This document shows positions 25,251 through 34,827 of a DNA stretch of 64,000 nt, in pieces. The number at the start of each line of letters is the position of its first letter. Position 1 is the stretch's first letter. The DNA is from an uncultured Oscillibacter sp. (GTDB lineage Bacteria; Bacillota; Clostridia; Oscillospirales; Oscillospiraceae), in NCBI GenBank assembly GCA_950097265.1, contig CATNDJ010000001.1, positions 25,624 through 89,623 on the forward strand, in the 5' to 3' direction. The notes below the pieces were generated by a model, which saw only the letters and a program-made list of their open reading frames with translations, ran no database searches and was not told the DNA's origin. The position numbers were made by a program, and so were the translations under genes.

Positions 25251-26064
25251 AACCCACGAACAAAACGGCCTGGTCTGGTTCACCGCCTCGAACTTAGGCG
25301 GCGTCCGGCATGGCTTTTCCACCCGCCTGGGGGGCGTCTCCCCCGCCCCCTGGGACAGCCTGAACCTCCGCCCCGGCATGGGGGACGGGCGGGATGCCAT
25401 GCTGGAAAATTACCGCCGCTTCTGCGCCGCCATCCGTGTGGACATGGATCGTACCGTCCTCTCCCGGCAGGTTCATGAGACGAACGTCCGGGCCTGTACG
25501 GAGGCCGACGCCGGGAAGGGCCTCTTCCGGGAGCGGGACTATGACAGCGCCGACGCGCTGGTGACGGATGTTCCGGGCTTGACGTTGTTCGTCTTTTCCG
25601 CCGACTGCGGGATCGTGCTCCTCCACGACCCGGACACCGGGGCCGTGGGGGCGGCCCACGCCGGGTGGCGGGGCTGCGCCGGGGGGATTGTGGAGAAGAC
25701 GGTCCGGGAGATGGTCCGCCGTTATGGGTCCAGGCCGGAGCGGCTGCAAGCGGCCCTGGGGCCCTGCATCGGGCAGTGCTGCTTTGAAAGCGACGGGGAC
25801 GTTCCCGCCGCCATGCGGGAAGCCCTGGGGAAGGACGCGGAGGCTTATCTGGAAAAACGGGGCCCCAAGTGGCATGTGGACCTGGAGGGGCTGAACCGCC
25901 AATGGCTGCTGCGGGCGGGCCTGCCGCGGGAGCGTATAGAGGCCTCCGGCCTCTGCACCGGCTGCCGCCCGGACCTGTTCTGGTCCCACCGGAAGCTGGG
26001 AGAGGCCCGGGGCGTTCAGTGCGCGGCAATTTCCGCCGGAATTACACAGGATCGGTTTTTATGA
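25240..26064 (+). CDS. pgeF: Peptidoglycan editing factor PgeF (laccase-domain family)
   Basis: 274 residues. Conserved metal-site motifs of the YfiH/PgeF family are present: SRQVHETNV (His), SADCGIVLLHD (Cys), AAHAGWRG (His) and GPCIGQCCFE, ending in CTGC and FWSHRK. PgeF corrects peptidoglycan precursors by removing misincorporated amino acids; members also show purine-nucleoside phosphorolysis in vitro. The ATG at 25240 lies within the end of the preceding gene; a longer frame upstream would overlap that gene further and lacks the family start. The stop overlaps the next gene's ATG (ATGA). Confidence 0.9.
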   Translation: MPFETHEQNGLVWFTASNLGGVRHGFSTRLGGVSPAPWDSLNLRPGMGDGRDAMLENYRRFCAAIRVDMDRTVLSRQVHETNVRACTEADAGKGLFRERDYDSADALVTDVPGLTLFVFSADCGIVLLHDPDTGAVGAAHAGWRGCAGGIVEKTVREMVRRYGSRPERLQAALGPCIGQCCFESDGDVPAAMREALGKDAEAYLEKRGPKWHVDLEGLNRQWLLRAGLPRERIEASGLCTGCRPDLFWSHRKLGEARGVQCAAISAGITQDRFL

Positions 26065-27590
26065 AACTTTCAAAAATGATGGCCATCGCGCTGGCGATGG
26101 CCTGTCTGCTCACCGGCTGCTGGCAGGAGGAGCCGCCGGAAGAACCGGAAGCCGTACTTCCCTCCCTGGAGGAGGCGGAGCCGCCGGAGGAGGGCGGGCC
26201 CGCCCTGCCGGAGCGCTTCGCCCTGCCCTACATGCCCGGGCGGAGCCTGGACCCGGTGGACTGCGCCGACGGGATGCAGCAGGTGGCGGCGTCCCTGCTC
26301 TACGAGGGCCTGTTCCGCCTGGGCGGGAGCTTTGAGCCCCAGCTCTGCCTGTGCGTCAGCTACACCCACGACGAAACCGCCGTCCGGTATACCTTCAACC
26401 TCCGCCCGGGGGTGGAGTTCTCCGACGGCACGCCCCTGACGGGCCGGGACGTGAAGGCTTCCCTGGACCGGGCCAGAGCCTCCGACCGCTACCGGAGCCG
26501 CTTGGCGGGCGTCTCTTCCATCAGCGCCTCTGAGGGCAGCGTGACCGTCTCCCTGAGCAGCCCCAACGCCGCCCTTCCCTCCCTGCTGGACGTGCCCATC
26601 GTGAAATCCGGGAGCCAGGACGGCCCCGCTCCTATCGGCACCGGCCCTTATTTTTACGCCGAGGAGGAAACCGGAGCCTACCTCATTGCCAACCAGTCCT
26701 GGTGGAAGGGGGAAAGCCAGCCGGTGGACCGGATCGCCCTGGTGGAGGCCCCGGACGACGACGCCATGCTCTACCGCTTCTCCTCCCATGAGGTCCAGCT
26801 GATCACGGCGGATCTCACTGGCGTGCTGGCGGTGAGCACCACCGGCAGCGTGGGCTGTGTGGACGCGGACACCGCCGTGCTCCAGTATGTGGGCTGCAAC
26901 ACGGCCCGGGCTCCCCTGGACAGCCCCTCTCTCCGCCGGGCCCTGTCGGCGGGAATCAACCGGGCGAATATTGCCGGCGCTTACCTCTCAGGCCACGGGA
27001 AGGCCGCGGCTTTCCCGGTGTCCCCGGCCTCGGCCCTGTACCCGGCGGCGCTGGAGGAGGCCTATTCCCCGGACGGCTTCTCCGCCGCCCTGGCGGAGAG
27101 CGGCTATGTCTCCGGGGCTCCCCTGGTCCTGCTGGTCAACGAGGAAAACGGCTTTAAGAAGGCTATCGCCGCCTACCTGGCGGAGAGCTGGACTGCCGGG
27201 GGCGTGCCGGTGGAAGTCCGGGTCCTGCCCTGGGAGGAGTACGCCGCCGCCCTGGCCGCGGGGGACTTCGACCTCTATTACGGCGAGGCCCGCCTCACCG
27301 CCGACTGGGACCTGGGGAGCCTGCTGGAGCCCGGCGGGGCGCTGAACTACGGCCATTGGTCCCACCCCGACACCAGCCGCCTCCTGGCGGAGCTGGCCGG
27401 AGCCCAGGACCGGACGGCGGCTATGCGGGCCCTGTGCGTCCATCTGAAGGACCAGGCTCCCCTCCTGCCGGTGTGCTTCAAGTCCGTCTCCGTGCTGACC
27501 CAGGCGGGAGTAGCAGAGGGCCTCCAGCCCACGGCGGCGGAGCCCTTCTACAACCTGGGACAGTGCGTGATTCACCTGGAGGAAAAATAA
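26061..27590 (+). CDS. ABC transporter solute-binding lipoprotein (peptide-binding, family 5)
   Basis: 509 residues. A lipoprotein signal peptide has its lipobox cysteine at residue 20 (LLTGC), followed by an acidic Pro/Glu-rich spacer. The SBP_bac_5 pattern is visible: YEGLFRL, YTFNLRPGVEFSDGTPLTGRDV, GTGPY and SPSLRRALSAGINR. Members bind peptides or nickel-like ligands outside the membrane. No permease or ATPase is adjacent, so it either works with a distant transporter or has another role. It overlaps pgeF by 4 bases (ATGA) and ends the secA-led gene group at a strong terminator. Confidence 0.85.
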   Translation: MKLSKMMAIALAMACLLTGCWQEEPPEEPEAVLPSLEEAEPPEEGGPALPERFALPYMPGRSLDPVDCADGMQQVAASLLYEGLFRLGGSFEPQLCLCVSYTHDETAVRYTFNLRPGVEFSDGTPLTGRDVKASLDRARASDRYRSRLAGVSSISASEGSVTVSLSSPNAALPSLLDVPIVKSGSQDGPAPIGTGPYFYAEEETGAYLIANQSWWKGESQPVDRIALVEAPDDDAMLYRFSSHEVQLITADLTGVLAVSTTGSVGCVDADTAVLQYVGCNTARAPLDSPSLRRALSAGINRANIAGAYLSGHGKAAAFPVSPASALYPAALEEAYSPDGFSAALAESGYVSGAPLVLLVNEENGFKKAIAAYLAESWTAGGVPVEVRVLPWEEYAAALAAGDFDLYYGEARLTADWDLGSLLEPGGALNYGHWSHPDTSRLLAELAGAQDRTAAMRALCVHLKDQAPLLPVCFKSVSVLTQAGVAEGLQPTAAEPFYNLGQCVIHLEEK

Positions 27591-27596
27591 CAGCGA

Positions 27597-27624
27597 GGCC
27601 CCCGGCTTGCGCCGGGGGCCTTTT
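27597..27624 (+). terminator. Terminator after the solute-binding lipoprotein gene
   Basis: A perfect 10-bp GC stem (GGCCCCCGGC/GCCGGGGGCC) with a TTGC loop and TTTT, beginning 7 bases after the stop codon. Confidence 0.9.
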
Positions 27625-27640
27625 CCGGGAGACGGGCATG

Positions 27641-27671
27641 AAAAGACCGCCGCGCCTTTGGCGCGGCGGTC
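27641..27671 (-). terminator. Terminator after rpsU
   Basis: A perfect 12-bp stem (GACCGCCGCGCC/GGCGCGGCGGTC) with a 3-base loop, followed by TTTT on the minus strand, about 20 bases after the rpsU stop. Confidence 0.9.
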
Positions 27672-27690
27672 TCTCAGGACTCTTAAGCGC

Positions 27691-27873
27691 TTAGTAGTAA
27701 CGCTTCTTGTTCTTGCGAGCGGCCTCAGATTTCTTGCGCCGCTTCACGCTGGGGCTCTCGTAGTGCTCCCGCTTCCGGACCTCGGCCAGAACGCCGGCCT
27801 TGGCGCAGCTGCGCTTGAAACGCTTCAGTGCGCTGTCGATGGATTCGTTTTCCTTGACGTGGATCTCAGACAT
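27691..27873 (-). CDS. rpsU: 30S ribosomal protein S21
   Basis: 60 residues, full family length. The sequence has the S21 pattern ([13 protein letters not shown], then [18 protein letters not shown]): a helical N-terminus followed by a very basic tail. It binds the 30S platform and helps mRNA selection. It is monocistronic: a near-perfect promoter lies at 27953-27981 and a strong terminator follows. Confidence 0.97.
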   Translation of the reverse strand: MSEIHVKENESIDSALKRFKRSCAKAGVLAEVRKREHYESPSVKRRKKSEAARKNKKRYY

Positions 27874-27952
27874 CTATATTTTCCCTCCCTCCGAGGTATC
27901 CGGCTATCTCCAGGATACTTTAAGGGCCATGTACTATGGCTTCAACATCGCT

Positions 27953-27981
27953 ATTATACAGATTTGGAGGAAACTTGTCAA
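27953..27981 (-). promoter_or_regulatory. Consensus promoter of rpsU
   Basis: TTGACA, 17-base spacer, TATAAT on the minus strand, all twelve box positions matching. The 5' untranslated region would be about 70 bases. Confidence 0.9.
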
Positions 27982-28124
27982 GAGCAATTCCAAAATCTCT
28001 GTTTCTTATAATCTGCCCGGAAACCGGGGCGGAAAAACAGGAAAATTTCCCCCGGGAAAGGGCCTGTATCCCGCCCGCGGCGCCGCTTTTAGCAAAAATG
28101 ACGAAGAAAACGAAAAATTTTCTA

Positions 28125-28153
28125 TTGACAAACCGCCGGAAATCCTGTATCTT
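28125..28153 (+). promoter_or_regulatory. Promoter of the leu operon T-box leader
   Basis: TTGACA, 17-base spacer, TATCTT. Transcription would start near 28160, just before the T-box leader. Nothing else is visible between the rpsU promoter and this site. Confidence 0.75.
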
Positions 28154-28159
28154 ATAGCC

Positions 28160-28438
28160 CAACAGCAAAGCAATGAAACGCGACGACAGGGAGAAAGTTC
28201 TTTTCCGGACGCTTCAGAGAGCCGCCGGACGCTGCGAGGCGGCGCGAAGGGGAAGAACGTCACTGGCCCTCGAGCGGCTCCGCTGAGACCGGACGGGTTT
28301 AGGCGGAGACGGCCGGCCTCGTTATTGGCCGAAGCCTTGTTTGAGGCTGTGAGGGCCGTTGGGCAACCGGCGGCTAAACCAGGGTGGTACCGCGTGTTGA
28401 TTGACACGCCCCTGACTCGAAGGAGTCGGGGGCGTTTT
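28160..28438 (+). promoter_or_regulatory. T-box riboswitch leader of the leucine operon
   Basis: The T-box signature AGGGTGGTACCGCG lies at 28381-28394, followed by a terminator hairpin. Upstream, a long complementary segment (AGTTCTTTTCC... against ...GGGGAAGAAC) forms the expected stem I. T-box leaders sense uncharged tRNA and let transcription continue when the amino acid is scarce. The downstream genes imply tRNA-Leu. Leucine codons that could be the specifier include CTG at 28263 and CTC at 28269, but I cannot assign the specifier loop by eye. Confidence 0.9.
28407..28438 (+). terminator. T-box-controlled terminator before leuA
   Basis: A 12-bp stem (CGCCCCTGACTC/GAGTCGGGGGCG, one T-G pair) with a GAAG loop and TTTT. 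The T-box sequence upstream would pair in the antiterminator form. Confidence 0.9.
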
Positions 28439-28487
28439 CTTGTCCCCTGACCAATTCAACGCCATATTCTGCAAGGAGGACACTGCT

Positions 28488-30173
28488 ATGAAACCCGGAT
28501 TTGAAAAGTACATTCCCTTCCAGCCTCAGCCCATTCGGGGCCGCACCTGGCCGGACCGGAGGATTACCAGGGCCCCCGTCTGGTGCTCCGTGGACCTGCG
28601 GGACGGCAACCAGGCGCTGATCGACCCCATGAACCTGGCGGAAAAGCTGGAGTACTTCCACACGCTGGTGAACATCGGCGTAAAGGAAATTGAGATCGGC
28701 TTCCCTTCCGCCAGCGAGACGGAATATGAAATCTGCCGGGAACTCATTGAGGGCGGGCACATCCCCGACGACGTGACGATCCAGGTGCTGGTCCAGGCCC
28801 GGGAACACCTCATTAAAAAGACCTTCGAGGCTATCCAGGGCGCGAAGAATGTCATTCTCCATTTCTACAACTCCACCTCCACCCTTCAGCGCAAGGTGGT
28901 CTTCCACATGGACTGCGACGACATCACCAAAATCGCCACCGACGCCGCGGACCTCATCTACGAGATGTCCCAGCCCCTGATCGAGCAGGGCATGAACCTC
29001 CGCTTCGAGTATTCCCCCGAGTCCTTCATGGGCACGGAGATGGACTACGCCGTGGAAATCTGTCAGGCGGTGCTGGAGCATCTCCACGCCACACCGGAAA
29101 AAAAGGTCATCTTAAACCTCCCCACCACGGTGGAGAACTGCATGCCCAATCAGTTCGCCGACATGCTGGAGTACTTCTGCCGGAAGATTCCCGGCCGGGA
29201 CCGGGCCATTATTTCCCTTCATCCCCACAATGACCGGGGCTGCGGCGTGGCCACCACGGAGATGGGCCTGCTGGCCGGAGCCGACCGGGTAGAGGCCACC
29301 CTCTTCGGCAACGGGGAGCGCACCGGAAACGTGGACCTGGTGACCCTGGCCATGAACATGTACACCCAGGGCGTGGACCCGGAGCTGGATTTCTCCAACA
29401 TCAATAAAATCAAGGAGATGTTCGAGCGGTGCACCAAGATGCCCGTGGGCGACCGCCAGCCCTATGCGGGCAAGCTGGTCTTCACCGCCTTCTCCGGAAG
29501 CCATCAGGACGCCATCAACAAGGGCGTCCAGTATATGAAGAGTTCCGGGTCCGAATACTGGGAGATTCCCTATCTTCCCATCGACCCTGCCGACATGGGC
29601 CGGGAGTACGAGCCTATCATCCGCATCAACTCCCAGTCCGGCAAGGGCGGAGCGGCCTATATTATGGAGCACAACTTCGGCTTCGACCTGCCCAAGTCCA
29701 TGCAGCCGGAGTTCGGCCACATCGTCCAGGTGGAGACGGACAAGGTGGGCAAGGAGATCGCCCCGGAGCGGATCAACGAGCTGTTCCACCAGGAGTATGT
29801 GGACATCCGCCAGCCCTATCAGCTCCTCAAGCACGCCTTCCGGGAGACCGTGGACGCCGAGGGTCACTCCCACGTGGCCTTCCAGGGGACCCTCCGGCAC
29901 ACGGACACGGTGTTCGAGGTCTCCGGCGAGGGCAACGGCCCCATCGACGCCTTCTTCAACGCCATTCAAGGAGAGAAAATCGACCGCTTCACCTTCCTGG
30001 ACTACGCCTCCCACGCCATCACCGACGGCTCCGACTCCCAGGGCGTGGCCTATATCCTGCTCCAGGACCGGCGCACCGGCAAGCAGTATTGGGGCGTGGG
30101 CCTGAGCCACAACATCAACCTGGCGCCTCTCCGGGCCATCCTCTCCGCCATCAACCGGGCCAAGCGGGCGTAA
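28488..30173 (+). CDS. leuA: 2-isopropylmalate synthase
   Basis: 561 residues, the longer LeuA type. The ATG at 28488 follows AAGGAGGA. The TIM-barrel has the substrate motif VDLRDGNQALIDP and the metal-site motif SLHPHNDRGCGVATTE; GNGERTGNVDLV follows. The C-terminal part (from about 430) is the leucine-binding regulatory domain with RHTDTVFEVSGEGNGPIDAF. It condenses acetyl-CoA with 2-oxoisovalerate, the first committed step to leucine, and is normally feedback-inhibited by leucine. It is the first gene of the T-box-controlled leuACDB operon. Confidence 0.95.
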   Translation: MKPGFEKYIPFQPQPIRGRTWPDRRITRAPVWCSVDLRDGNQALIDPMNLAEKLEYFHTLVNIGVKEIEIGFPSASETEYEICRELIEGGHIPDDVTIQVLVQAREHLIKKTFEAIQGAKNVILHFYNSTSTLQRKVVFHMDCDDITKIATDAADLIYEMSQPLIEQGMNLRFEYSPESFMGTEMDYAVEICQAVLEHLHATPEKKVILNLPTTVENCMPNQFADMLEYFCRKIPGRDRAIISLHPHNDRGCGVATTEMGLLAGADRVEATLFGNGERTGNVDLVTLAMNMYTQGVDPELDFSNINKIKEMFERCTKMPVGDRQPYAGKLVFTAFSGSHQDAINKGVQYMKSSGSEYWEIPYLPIDPADMGREYEPIIRINSQSGKGGAAYIMEHNFGFDLPKSMQPEFGHIVQVETDKVGKEIAPERINELFHQEYVDIRQPYQLLKHAFRETVDAEGHSHVAFQGTLRHTDTVFEVSGEGNGPIDAFFNAIQGEKIDRFTFLDYASHAITDGSDSQGVAYILLQDRRTGKQYWGVGLSHNINLAPLRAILSAINRAKRA

Positions 30174-30210
30174 GCGGACATTCAAGAATTGATAAGGAGC
30201 GTGACAACAA

Positions 30211-31470
30211 ATGGGAATGACCATGACACAGAAAATCCTGGCGAAGCACGCGGGGCTTCCCTCCGTCCGGGCGGGACAGCTCATCCAGGCCAAGCTGGAC
30301 CTGGTGCTGGGCAACGACATCACCACCCCTGTGGCCGTCAACGAGTTCGAGGCGGCGGGCTTTGACCGGGTCTTTGACAAGAGCAAAATCGCCCTGGTAA
30401 TGGACCACTTCGCCCCTAACAAAGATATCAAGGCCGCCGCCCAGTGCAAGCAGTGCCGCGCTTTCGCCCGGCGGTTCGACATCGACCACTACTTCGACGT
30501 GGGTGAAATGGGCATCGAGCACGCCCTGCTCCCGGAAAAGGGCCTGGTGGCTCCCGGCGAGGCCGTCATCGGCGCGGACTCCCACACCTGCACCTACGGG
30601 GCCCTGGGCGCCTTCTCCACCGGCGTGGGGTCCACGGACATGGGCGCGGCCATGGCGGCGGGAGAGACGTGGTTCAAGGTACCCTCCGCCATCAAGGTGA
30701 ACCTCACCGGCAAGCTCCGCCCCTTCGTCTCCGGCAAGGACGTGATTCTGACCCTCATCGGCATGATCGGCGTGGACGGGGCCCGTTATCAGTCCCTGGA
30801 GTTCGCCGGGCCCGGCGTGGCCGAGCTCAGCATTTACGACCGGCTGACCATCTCCAACATGGCCATCGAGGCCGGGGCGAAAAACGGTATCTTCCCCGTG
30901 GACGAGGTGACGAAAGCCTACGTGGAGGGCCGGGTAAACCGCCCCTGGACCGCCTATGAAGCCGACCCGGACGCGGAGTATGAGCGCACGGTGGACATCG
31001 ACCTTTCCCAGGTGGACTGCACCGTGGCCTATCCCCACCTCCCCGAGAACGCCCACAGCGCCCGGGAGGGGAAGGACGTCCGAATCGACCAGATTGTCAT
31101 CGGCTCCTGCACCAACGGCCAGCTCCCCGACCTGGAGGCCGCCGCCGCCATTTTGAAGGGCCGTCATCTGGCCCGGGACGTCCGGGGCATCGTCATCCCC
31201 GCCACGATGAACGTCTACCGGGAAGCTATGCGCCGGGGGCTTACCGACATTTTCCTGGACGCGGGCTGCATCGTTTCCACCCCCACCTGCGGGCCCTGCC
31301 TTGGCGGCTACATGGGCATCCTGGCGGCGGGAGAGCGCTGCGTCTCCACCACCAACCGGAACTTCGTGGGCCGCATGGGCCACGTGGACAGCGAGGTCTA
31401 TCTCGCCTCCCCCGCCGTGGCCGCCGCGTCGGGCATCGCCGGGCACATCGCCCATCCTGAGGAGGTTTGA
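30211..31470 (+). CDS. leuC: 3-isopropylmalate dehydratase large subunit
   Basis: 419 residues, aconitase family, the shorter (LeuC2/HacA-like) type. Fe-S cluster ligands are in IGSCTNG and in PTCGPCLGG. The substrate motifs [15 protein letters not shown] and [10 protein letters not shown] are intact. With LeuD it isomerises 2- to 3-isopropylmalate. The ATG at 30211 follows AAGGAG at longish spacing; ATG codons at 30217 and 30223 are possible alternatives. The stop codon lies just before leuD. Confidence 0.95.
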   Translation: MGMTMTQKILAKHAGLPSVRAGQLIQAKLDLVLGNDITTPVAVNEFEAAGFDRVFDKSKIALVMDHFAPNKDIKAAAQCKQCRAFARRFDIDHYFDVGEMGIEHALLPEKGLVAPGEAVIGADSHTCTYGALGAFSTGVGSTDMGAAMAAGETWFKVPSAIKVNLTGKLRPFVSGKDVILTLIGMIGVDGARYQSLEFAGPGVAELSIYDRLTISNMAIEAGAKNGIFPVDEVTKAYVEGRVNRPWTAYEADPDAEYERTVDIDLSQVDCTVAYPHLPENAHSAREGKDVRIDQIVIGSCTNGQLPDLEAAAAILKGRHLARDVRGIVIPATMNVYREAMRRGLTDIFLDAGCIVSTPTCGPCLGGYMGILAAGERCVSTTNRNFVGRMGHVDSEVYLASPAVAAASGIAGHIAHPEEV

Positions 31471-31472
31471 AC

Positions 31473-31970
31473 ATGAACGTACAGGGAACCGTCCATAAAT
31501 ACGGGGATCACGTGGATACCGACGTCATCATCCCCGCCCGCTATCTGAACACCCCGGACCACAAGGAACTGGCCGCCCACTGCATGGAGGACATCGACAA
31601 GGAGTTCATCCGCAAAGTAAAGCCCGGAGACGTCATGGTGGCCGGTGTGAACTTCGGCTGCGGCTCCTCCCGGGAGCACGCCCCCATCGCCATCAAGGCC
31701 AGCGGAGTGAGCTGCGTCATCGCGGCCACCTTCGCCCGGATTTTCTACCGGAACGCCATCAACATCGGCCTGGCCATCCTGGAGTGCCCCGCGGCCAGCA
31801 CGGGCATCTCCGACGGGGACCAGGTGTCCGTGGACTTCGACACGGGAGTCATCACCAACGTCACCAAAAACGAGACCTACCAGGCGGAGCCCTTCCCCCC
31901 CTTCATCAAGGACATGATCGAAAAGGGCGGGCTCATGGCCTCCTTGAAGGCCGGAAAGGCGGACAAATGA
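31473..31970 (+). CDS. leuD: 3-isopropylmalate dehydratase small subunit
   Basis: 165 residues, full length for the short LeuD type. It has the aconitase swivel-domain motifs [22 protein letters not shown] and [16 protein letters not shown]. It pairs with LeuC. The ATG at 31473 follows GGAGG; a TTG six bases upstream overlaps the leuC stop and is less likely. Its stop overlaps the leuB ATG (ATGA). Confidence 0.95.
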   Translation: MNVQGTVHKYGDHVDTDVIIPARYLNTPDHKELAAHCMEDIDKEFIRKVKPGDVMVAGVNFGCGSSREHAPIAIKASGVSCVIAATFARIFYRNAINIGLAILECPAASTGISDGDQVSVDFDTGVITNVTKNETYQAEPFPPFIKDMIEKGGLMASLKAGKADK

Positions 31971-33037
31971 ACAAAACCATTGCCGTCATCCGGGGCGACG
32001 GCATCGGCCCCGAGATTGTAAGCGAGGCCATGGGCGTGCTGGACGCCGTGGCGAAGAAATTCGGCCACTCCTTTATTTACAAGGAGGCCCCCATGGGAGG
32101 CTGCGCCATCGACGCCTTCGGCGTGCCCCTGCCGGACTCCAGTTTGGAAACCTGCCTCAGCTCCGACAGCGTGCTGCTGGGAGCGGTGGGCGGCCCCAAG
32201 TGGGACGCGCAGCCCTCCGCCAACCGCCCGGAGAGGGGCTTGCTAAAGCTCCGCTCTGCCATGGGCCTGTATACCAACGTCCGGCCTGCCCGGATGTTCC
32301 AGGACCTCTCCGCCGCCTGCCCCCTCCGGGCGGACATCGCGGCCAGGGGCATTGACTTCGTAGTGGTCCGGGAGCTCATCGGCGGCATGTACTTCGGTAA
32401 GCACACCACCTCCGAGGAGGGCGGCGAGCTGAAGGCCGTGGACGTGTGCTCCTACAGCGAGCACGAGGTCCGCCGGGTGGCGAAGGTGGCCTTCGACATG
32501 GCCCGGAAGCGCCGGGGCCGGGTGACCTCCATCGACAAGGCCAACGTACTGGACACCTCCCGCCTGTGGCGGAAGACCGTGGATGAGGTGGCCAAGGACT
32601 ATCCGGACGTGGAGCTGCTCCACATGTACGTGGACAACGCCGCCATGCAGATCGTCCGGGATCCCAGCCAGTTCGACGTCATCGTGACGGAGAACCTCTT
32701 CGGGGACATTCTCTCCGACGAAGCCAGCCAGATCACCGGGTCCATCGGCATGATTCCCTCTTCCAGCATGGGCGAGGGCACTCGGGGCCTCTACGAGCCC
32801 ATCCACGGCTCCGCCCCGGACATCGCCGGGCAGGACAAGGCCAACCCCATCGGCACCATCCTGGCGGCGGCCATGATGCTGCGCTACAGCTTCGACATGG
32901 CCGCGGAGGCCGGCGCCGTGGAGGCCGCCGTGGACCGGACCCTGAAGGCGGGTTTCCGCTGCGGGGATATCATGAACGAGGGCGGGAAACTCCTGGGCTG
33001 CAAGGCCATGGGGGCGGAAATCCGGGCCCGGATTTGA
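31967..33037 (+). CDS. leuB: 3-isopropylmalate dehydrogenase
   Basis: 356 residues. It has the isocitrate/isopropylmalate dehydrogenase motifs: RGDGIGPEI at the N-terminus, [21 protein letters not shown] for substrate, [11 protein letters not shown], the metal-binding [14 protein letters not shown] and [15 protein letters not shown] for NAD. It oxidises and decarboxylates 3-isopropylmalate to the leucine keto acid. The start overlaps leuD, and a strong terminator follows the gene, closing the operon. Confidence 0.96.
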   Translation: MNKTIAVIRGDGIGPEIVSEAMGVLDAVAKKFGHSFIYKEAPMGGCAIDAFGVPLPDSSLETCLSSDSVLLGAVGGPKWDAQPSANRPERGLLKLRSAMGLYTNVRPARMFQDLSAACPLRADIAARGIDFVVVRELIGGMYFGKHTTSEEGGELKAVDVCSYSEHEVRRVAKVAFDMARKRRGRVTSIDKANVLDTSRLWRKTVDEVAKDYPDVELLHMYVDNAAMQIVRDPSQFDVIVTENLFGDILSDEASQITGSIGMIPSSSMGEGTRGLYEPIHGSAPDIAGQDKANPIGTILAAAMMLRYSFDMAAEAGAVEAAVDRTLKAGFRCGDIMNEGGKLLGCKAMGAEIRARI

Positions 33038-33050
33038 GCAGATAGAATCG

Positions 33051-33080
33051 AAGGGGGAGGCTTTTTAGCCTCCCCCTTTC
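33051..33080 (+). terminator. Terminator of the leu operon
   Basis: A 12-bp stem (AAGGGGGAGGCT/AGCCTCCCCCTT) with a TTT loop. It may also serve the convergent DUF3795-like gene, whose stop is at 33089. Confidence 0.85.
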
Positions 33081-33088
33081 GGGTTGTT

Positions 33089-33421
33089 TTATTCTTTCAG
33101 ATTTTTCAGAGCCTCGGGGCTATCTGCGATAACCGCTCCAACAATCCGGCATTTTTCCAGGTCCGGGCAGTCCCCGCAGGTCGTCACGCCCCTTTTCAGG
33201 GCGCACCGGCGAACCTCGCACATCTGGTCGCAAAACACCGTTTTCAGCCCCTCAACACGGCAGCCCTGGCAGTTGATATGCTCCGGCAGGATGGGCGCGT
33301 TATTCAGCTCGGCCCATAATTTCGCAGTCTTCTCCCGCAGCGCCTGGTCGTCATGGAGGGTCGCCAGGTACGCGTCACACTTTTCGCAGTCCAGCCCGCA
33401 GTATCCAATCATGTCTCTCAT
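33089..33421 (-). CDS. Cys-rich DUF3795-like protein
   Basis: 110 residues from the ATG at 33421, which follows AGGAGG; a longer upstream frame is not used. Many cysteines occur in paired motifs: YCGLDCEKC, NCQGC, FCDQMCEVRRC and TCGDCPDLEKC. This fits a zinc- or Fe-S-binding protein of the DUF3795 family (family name from memory). Function unknown. It has its own promoter, divergent from thrC, and converges with the leu operon terminator. Confidence 0.8.
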   Translation of the reverse strand: MRDMIGYCGLDCEKCDAYLATLHDDQALREKTAKLWAELNNAPILPEHINCQGCRVEGLKTVFCDQMCEVRRCALKRGVTTCGDCPDLEKCRIVGAVIADSPEALKNLKE

Positions 33422-33458
33422 GGCTATGTACCTCCTAAAAATTTCAGTGCCATTTTGG

Positions 33459-33487
33459 ATTATAGCACGGGCTCCGGGCCAATGCAA
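33459..33487 (-). promoter_or_regulatory. Promoter of the DUF3795-like gene
   Basis: TTGCAT, 17-base spacer, TATAAT on the minus strand. It is back-to-back with the thrC promoter at 33521. Confidence 0.75.
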
Positions 33488-33520
33488 TCAGGCCCCTGAG
33501 AAACCGCGAAGGTTTCCCCT

Positions 33521-33549
33521 TTGACAAAGGCCGACCTATTTGCTATGAT
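33521..33549 (+). promoter_or_regulatory. Promoter of thrC
   Basis: TTGACA, 17-base spacer, TATGAT; the start is about 25 bases before the thrC ATG. Confidence 0.85.
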
Positions 33550-33579
33550 GGGACCATCATATGAGAGAGGAGCGGGACC

Positions 33580-34827
33580 ATGCGAAATGTAAAATACGGA
33601 AAGTGCGTCCGCTGCGGCAAGACCTACGAGGCGAAGCCGGATCTGACCACTTGCAAGTGCGGGGGTATCCTGGACATCGTCTATGACTACGGCTACATCA
33701 AATCCCGTCTGACCAAGGAGACCCTGGCAAACCGGGCGGAGCGGTCTATGTGGCGCTACCGGGAGCTGCTGCCCATTGAGGAGGCAACGGCCCCCACGCC
33801 CCTCCGGGTGGGCTGGTCCCCCCTCTACGAGGAGCCCCGGCTGGCGGAACAGCTGGGCCTGGGCCGCCTCTTTGTAAAGGACGACGGCCAAAACCCCACG
33901 GCCTCCCTGAAGGACCGGGCCAGCGCCATGGCCGTGGCCAAGGCCCGGGAGGCCGGGGCCAAGGTGATCGCCTGTTCCTCCACGGGAAACGCCGCCTCCT
34001 CTCTCGCGGGGAACGCGGCGGCGGCGGGGCTGTCCACCTACATCTTCGTCCCCTCCCGGGCCCCCAAGGGGAAGGTGGCCCAGCTCATGACCTTCGGGGC
34101 CACGGTGATTTCCGTTCAAGGGAGCTATGAGGAAACCTTCGAGCTCTCCAAGCAGGCCATTGACAAATGGGGCTGGTACAACCGCAATGCGGCTATCAAC
34201 CCCTACCTCTCCGAGGGCAAGAAGACCGTGGCCCTGGAAATCATGGAGCAGCTTCATTGGCAGGTCCCGGATTACATCGCCATCTCCGTGGGAGACGGCT
34301 GCACCATCGCGGGGCTGTGGAAGGGCCTCAAAGACCTGTACGCCATCGGCTTCATCGACCGCCTGCCCCGCCTTCTCTCCGCCCAGGCGGCGGGCTGCTG
34401 CCCCCTAAACCGGGCTATTGAGACCAACACGCCCTGGGAGCCCATGGAGGAGAACACCCTGGCGGATTCCATCGCCGTGGGGGTGCCCCGGAACGCCGAC
34501 AAGGCCCTCATGGCCATCCGGGAGTCCAAGGGCCTGACGGTGAACGTCACCGACGAGGAAATCATGGCCGCCCAGCAGCTCCTGGGCCGGACCTGCGGCG
34601 TCTTCGGAGAGCCCGCCGGGGTCACCGGCACGGCGGGGGTGAAGAAGCTCTGCGAGGCCGGGGTCATTGGAAAACACGACACGGTGGTCTCCGTGGTGAC
34701 GGGCAACGGATTGAAGGACGTGGCCAACGCCATCGCCGCCTGCGGGGAGCCCATCACGATCCCCTCCGACATGGACCGGCTGCTGGCGGCCTTCGCGGAA
34801 AAGGGCATCCGGGCGGAAGGAGCATGA
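33580..34827 (+). CDS. thrC: Threonine synthase
   Basis: 415 residues. An N-terminal zinc ribbon (Cys9, Cys12, Cys25, Cys27) is followed by the PLP-dependent fold. The PLP lysine is near residue 112 in ASLKDRAS, the phosphate loop appears as SSTGNAASSLAGNAA, and GDGCTIAGLWKG lies later. It converts O-phosphohomoserine to threonine; a related cysteate or other PLP lyase is possible but less likely. It overlaps the next gene by 4 bases (ATGA), so the two are coupled. Confidence 0.9.
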   Translation: MRNVKYGKCVRCGKTYEAKPDLTTCKCGGILDIVYDYGYIKSRLTKETLANRAERSMWRYRELLPIEEATAPTPLRVGWSPLYEEPRLAEQLGLGRLFVKDDGQNPTASLKDRASAMAVAKAREAGAKVIACSSTGNAASSLAGNAAAAGLSTYIFVPSRAPKGKVAQLMTFGATVISVQGSYEETFELSKQAIDKWGWYNRNAAINPYLSEGKKTVALEIMEQLHWQVPDYIAISVGDGCTIAGLWKGLKDLYAIGFIDRLPRLLSAQAAGCCPLNRAIETNTPWEPMEENTLADSIAVGVPRNADKALMAIRESKGLTVNVTDEEIMAAQQLLGRTCGVFGEPAGVTGTAGVKKLCEAGVIGKHDTVVSVVTGNGLKDVANAIAACGEPITIPSDMDRLLAAFAEKGIRAEGA

